Shown: positions 8,847-18,597 of the stretch, one piece after another
Position numbering within the stretch: position 1 is the stretch's first letter
Layout of the letters: each line of letters starts with the position of its first letter
Assembly: GCF_001418225.1 (NCBI RefSeq)
Contig: NZ_LIPT01000004.1
Location: 208,730 to 272,729 of the forward strand
DNA from: Pannonibacter indicus
Lineage (GTDB): Bacteria > Pseudomonadota > Alphaproteobacteria > Rhizobiales > Stappiaceae
Length of the DNA: 64,000 bases
Direction: 5' to 3'
The notes under the pieces: model-generated
Seen by the model: the letters and a program-made list of their open reading frames with translations, nothing else
What the model was told of the DNA's origin: nothing
The model's database searches: none
Translations under genes and position numbers: made by a program

Positions 8847-8870
8847 ATATTTTCAAGATAATGAAAATAT
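8847..8870. promoter_or_regulatory. Perfect palindromic operator candidate before the RND efflux genes
   Basis: ATATTTTCA, AGATAA, TGAAAATAT: a perfect 9-base inverted repeat with a 6-base spacer in an AT-rich island, ending 9 bases before the ATG at 8880 and directly before its GGAA ribosome-binding site. The position suits a repressor that blocks transcription or translation initiation of the efflux pair. No regulator gene is adjacent. Confidence 0.5.
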
Positions 8871-8879
8871 GGAATCCCA

Positions 8880-9917
8880 ATGCCCGCATCGACTTGCCCC
8901 GTTCCTTCCGCGCCGCGGCGCGGTCTTTGTGTTCCTCAGCGCCTGATCTGCGCGGCTGCTGTCATTGCCGTCTTGCTGCTGCCCGCGGGGGCTGGTGCGG
9001 CTGATCTGGCGGTCCAGCCGCTGGAGGTGACCGACTGGAAGGCGGTCTATGCGACCGTCGAACCGGCCGTCCGGGTGCCGGTGCGGGCCCGCACGCAAGG
9101 CACGGTGACGGAACTGGCCGTGAAAGAGGGCGACGCCCTGCAGGCGGGGCAGAGGATTGGCCGCATCGTCGATGAGAAGCTGGCGCTGCGGCGGCAGGCG
9201 CTCAGCGCCCAGATTGCGGCGGCGCAGTCCGAAGCGGCCAATCTGGAGACGGAGGCCGGCCGGGCGCGGCAGCTGCTGGCGCGCGGCACTATCTCGCAGG
9301 CCCGTGTCGATCAGCTGGAAACCCAGCTGGAGGTGGCGCGCAACAGCCTGAGAGCCGCAGAGGCCGAGCGGGATGTGCTGGACCAGCAGGAGCGGGAAGG
9401 CGAAATCCTGGCGGCCGCCAGCGGCCGTGTCCTGTCCGTGCCCGTTGCACTTGGGGCGCTGGTGATGCCGGGCGAAACCATTGCCGAAATCGCACGCGAA
9501 GGCTTCATCCTGCGGCTGGAGCTTCCCGAACGCCATGCGGGTCTGATGAAGGCCGGGGACACCCTGCACCTGCTGCAAGAGGCGGGCGCTGCCCGGCGCA
9601 GCGGCGAGATCACGCTGGTCTATCCGGAGCTGCGCGGCGGGCGGGTGATTGCCGATGCTTCGGCGCCGGACATGGGCGATTTCTTCGTTGGCGAACGGAT
9701 TCCGGTCGAGATCGCCACCGGCACCCGAAGCGTTCTGGCCGTGCCGGAGGCGGCGCTGACCACCCGTTACGGGCTTGATTATGTGCAGCTGCGCCGCAAG
9801 GACGGCAGCATTGCGGCCATCACCGTACAGCGCGGGCAGCTGTTCGAAACACAGGACGGCCCGCAGGTGGAAATCCTGAGCGGTCTTGCCGCCGGTGATG
9901 TGGTGGTTCTGCCATGA
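8880..9917 (+). CDS. RND efflux periplasmic adaptor (membrane fusion protein)
   Basis: A 345-residue adaptor linking an RND pump to an outer-membrane channel. A signal sequence covers about residues 18-40 (LICAAAVIAVLLLPAGAG). The barrel-sandwich halves include RTQGTVTELAVKEGDALQAG and EGEILAAASGRVLSVPV, flanking a helical hairpin of about residues 95-165 rich in Ala/Gln/Glu. The stop overlaps the pump gene start by four bases (ATGA), so the two are co-translated. A palindrome precedes the start. No outer-membrane factor gene is present, so a TolC homologue elsewhere is expected. Confidence 0.88.
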   Translation: MPASTCPVPSAPRRGLCVPQRLICAAAVIAVLLLPAGAGAADLAVQPLEVTDWKAVYATVEPAVRVPVRARTQGTVTELAVKEGDALQAGQRIGRIVDEKLALRRQALSAQIAAAQSEAANLETEAGRARQLLARGTISQARVDQLETQLEVARNSLRAAEAERDVLDQQEREGEILAAASGRVLSVPVALGALVMPGETIAEIAREGFILRLELPERHAGLMKAGDTLHLLQEAGAARRSGEITLVYPELRGGRVIADASAPDMGDFFVGERIPVEIATGTRSVLAVPEAALTTRYGLDYVQLRRKDGSIAAITVQRGQLFETQDGPQVEILSGLAAGDVVVLP

Positions 9918-12900
9918 GCCAGACACCCAACAGCATGCCCCCGCAGGCAGGCCTCGGCCTGTCGGGCCGCCTGACCGCCGCTTTCATCGCCTCGCCGCTG
10001 ACGCCGCTGCTGCTCCTTGCCTCGCTGATTGTCGGGTTCATCTCGCTGGCAACGCTGCCGCGCGAGGAAGAGCCGCAGATTTCCGTGCCCATGGTGGATA
10101 TTCTGGTCAGCGCCGATGGCCTCAAGGCCCCCGATGCGGTCAAGCTCGTCACCGAGCCGCTGGAGACCATCGTCAAGGCCATCAATGGCGTGGAGCATGT
10201 CTACAGCCAGACCCAGGATGACCGGGTCATGGTGACGGCCCGGTTTCTGGTTGGTACGCCCTCCGACAGCGCCATCCTGCGGGTGCATGAAAAAATCCGC
10301 GCCAACATGGACCGCATTCCGTCCGGCATTCCCGAGCCGCTCGTCGTCGGGCGCGGGGTGGATGATGTGGCCATCGTGGTGGCAACGCTCGCCCCGGATG
10401 CGGCCTCGGCAGAAAACTGGAGCCCGTCAGCGCTCTACGGCCTGGCGCAGGAAGTGCGCACGTCGCTGGCGCGGCTGGATGACGTGGGACTGACCTATCT
10501 GGTGGGCACGGGCCCGGACGAGATCCGGGTGGAACCGGACCCGGAACGGCTGTCGCGGCTCAACGTGACGCTGGATCAGCTTCTGGGCAAGATCACCAGC
10601 GCCAACCGCTCGTTCCTCGCCGGCACCGTGCGGCAGGACGGTGAGGCGCTGCAGGCTGTGGCGGGGCAGACGCTCGGCACCATTCCGGCCATCGGCAACC
10701 TGTTGATCACCAGCCGGGATGGCCGCCCGGTCTATGTCAAGGACGTGGCCACCATCACGGTCGGCGCAGGAACGGAAGACCGTCAGGTCTGGCATTACGG
10801 CCGTGACGCGACCTCCGGCAGCCTGACGCCGGTGCCGGCCGTGTCCATTGCCGTGGCCAAGCGGGCTGGGGCCAATGCGGTGCTGATCGCCGAAGAGGTC
10901 CGCGAGCATCTTGAGAGCCTTGAAGGCTCGCTGATCCCGGAGGGTGTCTCCGTCCACATCACCCGTGATTATGGCGAAACGGCCAATGAAAAGGCCAATG
11001 AGCTGCTGTTCCATCTGGCGCTCGCCACCGTGTCCATCGTCATTCTGGTGGTGGTCGCCATCGGCTGGCAGGCGGGGCTGGTGGTGGCGATCGTCATTCC
11101 CGTGACCATCCTGCTGACGCTCTTTGCCGCCCAGATGATGGGCTACACCATCAACCGGGTGAGCCTGTTTGCGCTGATCTTTGCCATCGGCATTCTGGTG
11201 GATGATGCCATCGTGGTGATCGAGAATATCGCCCGCCACTGGGCCATGAATGATGGCCGCAGCCGGGCCGCCGCAGCGATTGCCGCTGTGGCGGAGGTCG
11301 GCAATCCGACGATCATCGCCACGCTGACGGTGGTGGCCGCCCTGCTGCCGATGATGTTCGTCTCCGGCATGATGGGTCCCTACATGAGCCCGATCCCGGC
11401 TGTGGCCTCGGCGGCGATGCTGTTCTCCTTCTTTGTCGCCGTGGTGCTGACACCCTGGGCCATGCTGAAGATCGCCGGGCGCAAGGCGGGCGAAGGCCAT
11501 CACGAGGCGGCAGACGGGGGCAAACTGGGGCGGGTCTTCCGCGCCGCTGCACGGCCTGTGCTGAAGACCCGGGGCAGGGCGCTTGCCTTCCTGCTGCTGG
11601 CCGGCATGGCCACGCTTGCCAGTATGGTGCTGATCTACACCCGGCATGTGACGGTGAAGCTGCTGCCCTTCGACAACAAGTCGGAGGTGCAGGTGGTGCT
11701 GGACATGCCGGAGGGCACGGCGCTGGAAATGACCGCCCGCCAGCTGGGCAACGCAGTGCGCCTGCTGGAAGGTGTGCCGGAGATCCTGTCCGTGCAGGCC
11801 CACGCGGGGACGGCTGCGCCTTTCAACTTCAACGGCCTTGTGCGGCATTACTTCCTGCGCAGCGGGCCGGAACTGGGCGACCTTCAGGTCAATCTCCTGC
11901 CGAAGGGCGAGAGGTCCCGCGAGAGCCACGCCATTGCGCTTGAAATCCGTCAGCGGCTGGCGGGGCTTGATCTGCCGCGCGGCTCTTCGGTGAAGGTGGT
12001 GGAAGTGCCGCCCGGACCGCCGGTGATGGCGACGTTGCAGGCGGAAATCTATGGGCCGGACCCCGACACACGCCGGGCCGTGGCCCAAAGGGTCGCGGAC
12101 GTCTTCAAGGCCGTGCCCTACATCGTCGATATCGATCTCAGCCAGGGGCTTCCTGCCGGGCGCATCCGCATCGAGATCGACAGCGAGAATCTGGAGTTCC
12201 ATGGCGTCTCGGAGGCTGACGTCTACCAGACCATCAGCACGCTTCTTGGCGTCACGCCCGCTGGCTATTCGCACCGGGGCGAGGGGCGGGCGCCGCTCGC
12301 CATTGTTCTGGCGCTGCCGAAGGCGGACCGGAGCCTCGGACAAAGGCTTCTCTCGACGCCCGTGGCCGCCAATGCCATGCCGGGCAGCCGGGGTGTCGTC
12401 GAACTGGGCGATGTGGTGCGGCTCACCCGCGAACCGGCGTCCCACCTCATCTACCGTCACAATGGCCGCCCGGCCGAACTGGTGACGGCGGAACTCGCCG
12501 GGGAGTTCGAGGCGCCGATCTACGGCATGCTGGCGGTGGCGGACGGCATTGATGCGGCAGACTGGGCGGATCTGCCAAGGCCGAAGATCAGCTATCACGG
12601 CCAGCCCGTCAGTGATGACGAAACCGTCCTTCTGTGGGACGGGGAGTGGGAGGTGACCTTCATCACCTTCCGCGACATGGGCGCGGCCTTTGCCGTGGCG
12701 CTGATCGGCATCTATGTGCTGGTGGTGGGGCAGTTCCGCTCCTTCACCGTGCCGCTGGTGATCCTGACGCCGGTGCCGCTGACACTCATCGGCATTCTGC
12801 TCGGGCACTGGATCTTCGGGGCGCCTTTCTCCGCCACCTCGATGATCGGTTTCATCGCGCTGGCGGGCATCATCGTGCGCAACTCGATCCTGCTGGTGGA

Positions 12901-13150
12901 TTTCATCCGCCATGCCCGCAAGCCGGAACGCTCCCTGCGCGATGTGCTGCTGGAGGCAGGCTCCATCCGCTTCAAGCCGATCCTGCTGACGGCTGTGGCG
13001 GCGATGACCGGCGCGGCGGTGATCCTGACCGATCCGATCTTCCAGGGGCTGGCGATTTCGCTGCTCTTCGGTCTTGCATCCTCGACGCTGCTCACCGTGC
13101 TGGTGATCCCGGCGATCTATGTGGTGCTAAGGGAGGATGGCCGGGTGTGA
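9914..13150 (+). CDS. RND efflux pump inner-membrane subunit (AcrB/HAE-like)
   Basis: A 1078-residue proton-driven pump with the usual 12 transmembrane helices and two large periplasmic loops. The proton-relay motif GILVDDAIVVIENIARH lies near residue 425 (two Asp in TM4). The late repeat has FIALAGIIVRNSILLVDFI in TM10-11. Family motifs such as LPREEEPQISVPMVDI occur in the first loop. It follows the adaptor by a four-base overlap. Substrates cannot be predicted; the features fit multidrug or small-molecule export rather than a CzcA metal pump, without certainty. Confidence 0.92.
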   Translation: MSQTPNSMPPQAGLGLSGRLTAAFIASPLTPLLLLASLIVGFISLATLPREEEPQISVPMVDILVSADGLKAPDAVKLVTEPLETIVKAINGVEHVYSQTQDDRVMVTARFLVGTPSDSAILRVHEKIRANMDRIPSGIPEPLVVGRGVDDVAIVVATLAPDAASAENWSPSALYGLAQEVRTSLARLDDVGLTYLVGTGPDEIRVEPDPERLSRLNVTLDQLLGKITSANRSFLAGTVRQDGEALQAVAGQTLGTIPAIGNLLITSRDGRPVYVKDVATITVGAGTEDRQVWHYGRDATSGSLTPVPAVSIAVAKRAGANAVLIAEEVREHLESLEGSLIPEGVSVHITRDYGETANEKANELLFHLALATVSIVILVVVAIGWQAGLVVAIVIPVTILLTLFAAQMMGYTINRVSLFALIFAIGILVDDAIVVIENIARHWAMNDGRSRAAAAIAAVAEVGNPTIIATLTVVAALLPMMFVSGMMGPYMSPIPAVASAAMLFSFFVAVVLTPWAMLKIAGRKAGEGHHEAADGGKLGRVFRAAARPVLKTRGRALAFLLLAGMATLASMVLIYTRHVTVKLLPFDNKSEVQVVLDMPEGTALEMTARQLGNAVRLLEGVPEILSVQAHAGTAAPFNFNGLVRHYFLRSGPELGDLQVNLLPKGERSRESHAIALEIRQRLAGLDLPRGSSVKVVEVPPGPPVMATLQAEIYGPDPDTRRAVAQRVADVFKAVPYIVDIDLSQGLPAGRIRIEIDSENLEFHGVSEADVYQTISTLLGVTPAGYSHRGEGRAPLAIVLALPKADRSLGQRLLSTPVAANAMPGSRGVVELGDVVRLTREPASHLIYRHNGRPAELVTAELAGEFEAPIYGMLAVADGIDAADWADLPRPKISYHGQPVSDDETVLLWDGEWEVTFITFRDMGAAFAVALIGIYVLVVGQFRSFTVPLVILTPVPLTLIGILLGHWIFGAPFSATSMIGFIALAGIIVRNSILLVDFIRHARKPERSLRDVLLEAGSIRFKPILLTAVAAMTGAAVILTDPIFQGLAISLLFGLASSTLLTVLVIPAIYVVLREDGRV

Positions 13151-13207
13151 GGCAACGGCCGGAGATGTTCTTTTCTCAGGCCGTATCTTTTCAGGCCGTG
13201 ATTTTCC

Positions 13208-13879
13208 TCATTGCGCCATGGCGCCATTGGCAAAGGCAATGACGCCGTCGGCGATGAACTGGATGGAGAGGGCGGCCAGAAGCACGCCCAGAAGCCGGGT
13301 GACGACCATCTGCACCGTGTCGCCCATCAGCCGCTCGATCTTGTCGGCCAGCAGGAACGCGCCCATGCAGCAGGCAAGGATGCTGAGGATGACGCCGCCG
13401 ACTCCGGCGTAGGTCGCCGTATCCGGTGCCTGGCTCGACAGCAGGATGACGGCGGAAATGGCCGCAGGGCCAGCTATCAGCGGGATGGAGAGCGGGAAAA
13501 CGGCCAGAGCATGCAGATCCTGCCGGCTGTGTTCCACGGCCTTCTCTGCCGTCTCCGACTTGCGCTTGTTGCGGTGATCGAACACCATTTCAAAGGCGAT
13601 GGCAAACAGCAGCAGGCCGCCCGCAACGCGGAAGGCGGAAATGGAGATGCCCAGAAGGTTCAGCACCGTCTGGCCGCTGAAGAAGAAGACGAAGAGAATG
13701 GCCCCTGCCGTCAGCGTCGCCCGCACCGCCACGCGGCGCCGGTCGGCGGCTGAGACGCCAGAGGTCAGCGCCAGGAACATGGGCGCCAGACCCACCGGAT
13801 CGATGGTGACGAAGAGTGTCGCAAATGCGTTCAGGATGAACTCGACCAAGACCATTCCCCCAAGGATTCCGGTGATCAT
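13208..13879 (-). CDS. MarC family integral membrane protein
   Basis: Inner-membrane protein of about 223 residues with six hydrophobic segments. Family signatures are LFVTIDPVGLAPMFLALT near the N-terminus and FPLSIPLIAGPAAISAVILL in the middle. The open frame extends upstream to 13930, but the ATG at 13879 (MITGILGG) gives the usual family length; an ATG at 13855 is also possible. Function of MarC proteins is unsettled. It converges with the RND operon and is divergent from gyrA. Confidence 0.8.
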   Translation of the reverse strand: MITGILGGMVLVEFILNAFATLFVTIDPVGLAPMFLALTSGVSAADRRRVAVRATLTAGAILFVFFFSGQTVLNLLGISISAFRVAGGLLLFAIAFEMVFDHRNKRKSETAEKAVEHSRQDLHALAVFPLSIPLIAGPAAISAVILLSSQAPDTATYAGVGGVILSILACCMGAFLLADKIERLMGDTVQMVVTRLLGVLLAALSIQFIADGVIAFANGAMAQ

Positions 13880-14010
13880 GTGCTTCTTTATAGCAGCGCA
13901 CCGGGCCATTTTGCCCGCATGCTGCCGCATTCTTTTCCGGGGGCTGTGAATTGTCGCTGTAAATCATTGAGAAACATAGAAAATATCTGAGCCTGCCAAG
14001 GCGGGGCGAT

Positions 14011-14039
14011 TTGGAGAGCAGGGTGGAATCGGCTATAAA
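14011..14039 (+). promoter_or_regulatory. Candidate sigma-70 promoter of gyrA
   Basis: TTGGAG at 14011-14016 and TATAAA at 14034-14039, separated by exactly 17 bases, about 35 bases before the gyrA start. Confidence 0.45.
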
Positions 14040-14073
14040 CGGCACAGCATAAAGAGAGAAGGCGAGCAACTCC

Positions 14074-16896
14074 TTGGCCGATCAGGATTCAAGTACGCCG
14101 GGCGCATCCCTGCCGTCCGACATTCGCCCCGTCTCCATCACGGATGAGATGAAGCGCAGCTATCTCGATTACGCCATGAGCGTGATTGTCAGCCGCGCGC
14201 TTCCCGACGTGAGGGACGGGCTCAAGCCTGTTCACCGGCGCATCCTCTATTCGATGCACGAGAACGGCTACGAATGGAACAAGCCCTACCGCAAGTCGGC
14301 CCGCGTGGTCGGTGACGTGATGGGTAAATATCACCCGCATGGTGACAGCGCGATCTATGACGCCCTTGTGCGTATGGCGCAGGGCTTCTCGCTGCGCCTG
14401 CCGCTCATCGACGGGCAGGGTAATTTCGGTTCGGTGGACGGCGACCCGGCTGCGGCCATGCGCTACACCGAGTGCCGTCTGGAAAAGGTTGCCCATACGC
14501 TTCTGGACGACATCGACAAGGATACAGTCAATTTCCAGGAGAACTACGACAGCTCCGAGACGGAGCCTGTCGTCCTTCCGGCGAAATTCCCGAACCTGCT
14601 TGTCAACGGCGCAGGCGGCATCGCCGTGGGCATGGCCACCAACATTCCGCCGCACAACCTCGGCGAAGTGATCGATGGTGCCATAGCCGTGATGGAGAAT
14701 CCGGCGATCAGCCTCGGCGAGCTGATGGAAATCATCCCCGGCCCGGACTTCCCGACCGGCGGCACGATCCTTGGCCGCTCCGGCATCCGTTCGGCCTATG
14801 AGACGGGCCGCGGCTCGCTGGTCATGCGCGGCAAGGTCGAGGTGGAGCAGCTGCGCGCCGGGCGCGAGGCGCTGATCGTCACCGAGATCCCCTATCAGGT
14901 CAACAAGTCCACGATGATTGAGAAGATCGCCGAACTGGTGCGTGAAAAGCGCATCGAAGGCATCTCCGACATCCGCGATGAAAGCGACCGCCTCGGCATG
15001 CGCGTGGTGATCGAGCTGAAGAAGGATGCCGTCGCCGATGTGATCCTGAACCAGCTCTACCGCTTCTCCTCACTGCAGCAGAGCTTCGGCTGCAATATGG
15101 TAGCGCTGAACGGCGGCCGCCCCGAGCTGATGACGCTGATGGACATGCTGAAGGCCTTCGTTGTCTTCCGCGAGGAAGTCATCGGCCGGCGCACCCGCTT
15201 CCTGCTGGCCAAGGCGCGTGACCGCGCCCATGTGCTGGTGGGCCTTGCCATCGCCGTTGCCAACATCGACGAGGTGATCCACCTCATCCGCACCGCGCCG
15301 GACCCGGCAGCCGCCCGCGCCCTGCTGATGGGCCGCGACTGGCCTGCCAAGGACATGGAGCCGCTGGTCCGCCTCATTGATGATCCGCGCCATACCGTCA
15401 ATGCCGACGGCAGCTACCGGCTCTCCGAGGAACAGGCCCGCGCCATCCTCGACCTGCGCTTGCAGCGCCTGACCGCCCTTGGCCGTGATGAAATCGGCGA
15501 TGAGCTGAACAAGCTCGGCGACGAGATTTCTGACTATCTGGAAATCCTGCGCTCCCGTGCCCGGGTGCAGCAGATCATCCGCGAGGAGCTGCTGGCCATC
15601 CGCAACGAATTCGCTACGCCCCGCAAGACGGAGCTGGTTGAAGGCGGCGCGGATCTGGAGGACGAAGACCTCATCCAGCGCGAGGACATGGTGGTCACCG
15701 TCAGCCATGGCGGCTACATCAAGCGCGTGCCGCTGGCGACCTACCGCGCCCAGCGCCGGGGTGGCAAGGGCCGCTCGGGCATGGCGACGAAGGACGAGGA
15801 TTTCGTCACCCGCCTGTTCGTAGCCAACACCCACACGCCGGTGCTGTTCTTCTCCTCACGCGGCATCGTCTACAAGATGAAGGTCTGGCGCCTGCCGCTG
15901 GGCGGGCCAGCGTCGCGTGGCAAGGCGCTGATCAACATGCTGCCGCTGGAGCCCGGCGAGCAGATATCCTCGATGATGCCGCTGCCGGAGAACGAGGACA
16001 CCTGGGGCGATCTGGACGTGATGTTCGCCACGACGCGCGGCACCGTGCGCCGGAACAAGCTGTCCGACTTCACCCAGATCAACCGCTCCGGCAAGATCGC
16101 CATGAAGCTGGAAGAGGGCGACGGCATTGTCGGCGTCTTCACCTGCACCGAGCATGACGATGTGATGCTGACGACGGCGGCCGGCCAGTGCATCCGCTTC
16201 CCCGTGTCCGATGTGCGCGTCTTTGCGGGCCGCAACTCGGTCGGCGTGCGCGGCATCACCCTGGCCGGCGATGACCGCCTGATCTCCATGACGATCCTGC
16301 GCCACTTCAACGCCACCTCGGAAGAGCGTGCCGCCTATCTGAAGCTCCGCCGCCTGATGCGCGGTGAGGCCGATGATGCGGGCAGCGAGGCTGTGGCCGA
16401 AGACGGCGAGGAAACCGCAGCAGGTGATCTGCCGCAGGAGCGCTATGCCGAAATGAGCGCGGCGGAACAGGTGATCCTCACCGTCTCCGAAAACGGCTAC
16501 GGCAAGCGCACCTCATCCTTCGAGTACCGGGTCACCGGACGCGGCGGCAAGGGCATTACGGCCATGGCGGTCAACAAGCGCAACGGCCCGCTGATTGCCT
16601 CCTTCCCCGTCGAGGACCGCGACCAGATCATGCTGGTGACCGACGGCGGCCAGCTGATCCGCTGCCCGGTGGACGGTATCCGCGTTGCCGGCCGCGCCAC
16701 CCAGGGCGTCATCGTCTTCAACACGGCCGAGGACGAAAAGGTCGTCGCCGTGGAACGCGTCAGCGAGGAAGACGACAGCGAAGAGGCCGTGGACGGTATC
16801 GCCGGTGAAGGTACTGCCGGTGAAGGTACTGCCGGTGGGGGAGCTGGCCCGGAAGCTGGCGAAGACGCCGGTGAGGACACGGGCGGCGAAGAGTAA
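14074..16896 (+). CDS. gyrA: DNA gyrase subunit A
   Basis: A 940-residue DNA cleavage/rejoining subunit of gyrase. The catalytic tyrosine is Y131 in AAMRYTE. The quinolone region reads [19 protein letters not shown] with Ser92 and Asp96, the sensitive-type residues matching E. coli S83 and D87. The C-terminal DNA-wrapping propeller contains the GyrA box QRRGGKG. An acidic insertion lies around residues 765-790, and the C-terminus is a long Gly/Glu-rich acidic tail with a 15-base tandem repeat at 16801-16830. The start is a TTG at 14074; no better ATG lies before [18 protein letters not shown] hairpin terminator follows. Confidence 0.97.
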   Translation: MADQDSSTPGASLPSDIRPVSITDEMKRSYLDYAMSVIVSRALPDVRDGLKPVHRRILYSMHENGYEWNKPYRKSARVVGDVMGKYHPHGDSAIYDALVRMAQGFSLRLPLIDGQGNFGSVDGDPAAAMRYTECRLEKVAHTLLDDIDKDTVNFQENYDSSETEPVVLPAKFPNLLVNGAGGIAVGMATNIPPHNLGEVIDGAIAVMENPAISLGELMEIIPGPDFPTGGTILGRSGIRSAYETGRGSLVMRGKVEVEQLRAGREALIVTEIPYQVNKSTMIEKIAELVREKRIEGISDIRDESDRLGMRVVIELKKDAVADVILNQLYRFSSLQQSFGCNMVALNGGRPELMTLMDMLKAFVVFREEVIGRRTRFLLAKARDRAHVLVGLAIAVANIDEVIHLIRTAPDPAAARALLMGRDWPAKDMEPLVRLIDDPRHTVNADGSYRLSEEQARAILDLRLQRLTALGRDEIGDELNKLGDEISDYLEILRSRARVQQIIREELLAIRNEFATPRKTELVEGGADLEDEDLIQREDMVVTVSHGGYIKRVPLATYRAQRRGGKGRSGMATKDEDFVTRLFVANTHTPVLFFSSRGIVYKMKVWRLPLGGPASRGKALINMLPLEPGEQISSMMPLPENEDTWGDLDVMFATTRGTVRRNKLSDFTQINRSGKIAMKLEEGDGIVGVFTCTEHDDVMLTTAAGQCIRFPVSDVRVFAGRNSVGVRGITLAGDDRLISMTILRHFNATSEERAAYLKLRRLMRGEADDAGSEAVAEDGEETAAGDLPQERYAEMSAAEQVILTVSENGYGKRTSSFEYRVTGRGGKGITAMAVNKRNGPLIASFPVEDRDQIMLVTDGGQLIRCPVDGIRVAGRATQGVIVFNTAEDEKVVAVERVSEEDDSEEAVDGIAGEGTAGEGTAGGGAGPEAGEDAGEDTGGEE

Positions 16897-16925
16897 GCCG
16901 CACGCTGTTCTGACGCAGGAACGAC

Positions 16926-16954
16926 AAGGGCCGTCCCATGTGGGCGGCCCTTTT
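16926..16954 (+). terminator. Rho-independent terminator of gyrA
   Basis: AAGGGCCG, an inner TCCCATGTGGG hairpin, CGGCCCTTTT: a GC-rich stem followed by T residues, 30 bases after the gyrA stop. Confidence 0.8.
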
Positions 16955-17009
16955 GCTTTCTTCAGTCACGGGTGGAAGTTTGGGGGAGGGAAGAGGTCAG
17001 GTGTGGGGA

Positions 17010-17372
17010 TCAGCCTTCGGCCGGGGTCCGCACGAGGACCGAAACCGGGCCGCCGGGGCGCTGTTCCACCGTGGTGGTGGTGGAGATGGTGCGCACCGTG
17101 CGCTCGCCATTGATGCTGGCGAGGCAGGCGGCGGACCAGTTGCCCCAGCTCTGGCCGTCACAGGCGGCAGGAAGGCTGGCTTCGATCCGGTTGCCCTTGG
17201 TGGCCTGAACGGTCTGGCTGGTTTCGAACTGGGCGAAGGCCAGCGCCACGGAGGCGAAGACGCCGAGGATGGCCAGCGCAAAAAGTCCGGCAACTCCTGC
17301 AAAGCTCAACTTGGCAATGTTGAAGCTGGCGGTGTTGGAAACATGCGGTGTAAAGCTGTGCTGCGTCGTCAT
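17010..17372 (-). CDS. Small membrane-anchored protein of unknown function
   Basis: About 120 residues starting at the ATG at 17372 (MTTQHSF), which has an AGGAGAG box six bases upstream; the frame also extends to 17411. One transmembrane segment (about residues 25-45, GVAGLFALAILGVFASVAL) is followed by a short exported domain with two cysteines in a C...SWGNWSAAC context and a Thr-rich stretch. I do not recognise the family. A similar small membrane protein follows at 17565-17852, and the two may be related accessory envelope proteins. Confidence 0.65.
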   Translation of the reverse strand: MTTQHSFTPHVSNTASFNIAKLSFAGVAGLFALAILGVFASVALAFAQFETSQTVQATKGNRIEASLPAACDGQSWGNWSAACLASINGERTVRTISTTTTVEQRPGGPVSVLVRTPAEG

Positions 17373-17564
17373 CTGGCTCTCTCCTGCCATCTGGTCAGGT
17401 TGTGAGAGCATAACACCTCAGAAACGGCTTTGGTTCCGTGACCGGTGTCACAAGTTGTCACGAAAAAGCTGCAGACCGCCACGATTCTGCCGGAACTTAC
17501 CTTGGGTCAGATCCGGATCGGGGCCTGCTGCCATGATGAGAGCGCCAGGATCAGAGCATCAGAA

Positions 17565-17852
17565 TCAGAGCGCCGGGCCGCCGTTGCGCGGCTTGTCGTC
17601 GCGGGCGCGGTAGGAACAGGCCGGCTCTTCCTTCAGGAACCTCAGTTCGGCGCAGCCATGTGGATCCTTCACGGCCGGCTTGCCGGGTGTCAGCGCATGA
17701 GGGGGCAGAGGGGCTGCGATCGTGTCGATACGGGCAATGCCCGCGCCCATGAGGAGGACAAGTCCGGCCAGCGCCGCCAGCCAGACAGCAACAGGAGTTG
17801 AGACGCGCGAAGAGAGCACGTCTTTCAGGGAGGAGAGGAATGTGGTGTTCAT
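17565..17852 (-). CDS. Small membrane protein of unknown function
   Basis: 95 residues with one hydrophobic segment (about residues 20-42, AVWLAALAGLVLLMGAGIA). A short, probably periplasmic tail contains two cysteines (HGCAEL and EPACSYR) and a basic C-terminus. It resembles the neighbouring gene at 17010-17372 in layout (one helix then a two-cysteine tail) but not obviously in sequence. No clear ribosome-binding site is visible. Function unknown. Confidence 0.5.
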   Translation of the reverse strand: MNTTFLSSLKDVLSSRVSTPVAVWLAALAGLVLLMGAGIARIDTIAAPLPPHALTPGKPAVKDPHGCAELRFLKEEPACSYRARDDKPRNGGPAL

Positions 17853-18048
17853 GATGAGCGGGATATGGGCCTGTTCGGGCCGCGTGTCCAGCCAAGCTGG
17901 CTAAACAAATTGTCAACGTTATGTGAACACGTTGAAACTGCGTTCAGTGAACGGCGGGCAGGTTTCAGAGGCGCCCATCCTTGTGCAGGCCGCAGGGCCG
18001 GTGCCGCGATGGCTTGCCGGTCTGCAACAAGGGCGCTATCACTTTGCC

Positions 18049-18555
18049 ATGACACGTACCGCCCTTTACGCCGGATCCTTTGATCCCATCACCAACGGCC
18101 ATCTCGACGTGCTTGCCCAGGCGCTCAGCCTTGCGGACAAGGTGATCGTTGCCATCGGTGTCCACCCCGGCAAGACGCCGATGTTCTCGTTCGATGAACG
18201 GGCTGACCTGATCCGCGCCTGTGTGGCGGACCGGCTCGGGGCAGGGGCGGGGGAGCGGGTGTCCGTGCTGTCCTTCAGCGGGCTTGTGGTGGAAACGGCG
18301 AAGGCCGAAGGTGCCTCCCTGCTCATTCGCGGTCTGCGCGACGGCACGGATTTCGACTACGAGATGCAGATGGCCGGCATGAACGGTACCATGGTGCCCG
18401 AAGTTCATACCGTTTTTCTTCCCGCCTCACCGGGGGTGCGTCACATCACTGCCACGCTTGTGCGTCAGATCGCGCGCATGGGCGGTGATATCACTCCCTT
18501 TGTCCCGGCACCGGTCGCTGGCCCGCTTGCGGCCCGGGCTGCGGAAAAGGGCTGA
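18049..18555 (+). CDS. coaD: Phosphopantetheine adenylyltransferase
   Basis: Cytoplasmic enzyme (168 residues) joining 4'-phosphopantetheine and ATP to give dephospho-CoA, the penultimate step of CoA synthesis. Nucleotidyltransferase motifs: [13 protein letters not shown] at the N-terminus (TxGH), [15 protein letters not shown] in the middle, and [15 protein letters not shown] in place of the usual ISS-(T/S)-xVR. The open frame extends 126 bases upstream, but the ATG at 18049 gives the standard length and N-terminus. It sits in the Rhizobiales order gyrA-coaD-ppi-ppi-queA-tgt. Confidence 0.95.
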   Translation: MTRTALYAGSFDPITNGHLDVLAQALSLADKVIVAIGVHPGKTPMFSFDERADLIRACVADRLGAGAGERVSVLSFSGLVVETAKAEGASLLIRGLRDGTDFDYEMQMAGMNGTMVPEVHTVFLPASPGVRHITATLVRQIARMGGDITPFVPAPVAGPLAARAAEKG

Positions 18556-18597
18556 TCTGTCAGCCCTTCAATCATTTTGTTGTATCAGGAGCATCGC

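Noticed and set aside
10427..12913. 828-codon open frame antisense to the RND pump
   Set aside because: His/Gln/Asp-rich composition typical of the reverse strand of a GC-rich gene; the pump frame on the other strand has clear family motifs.
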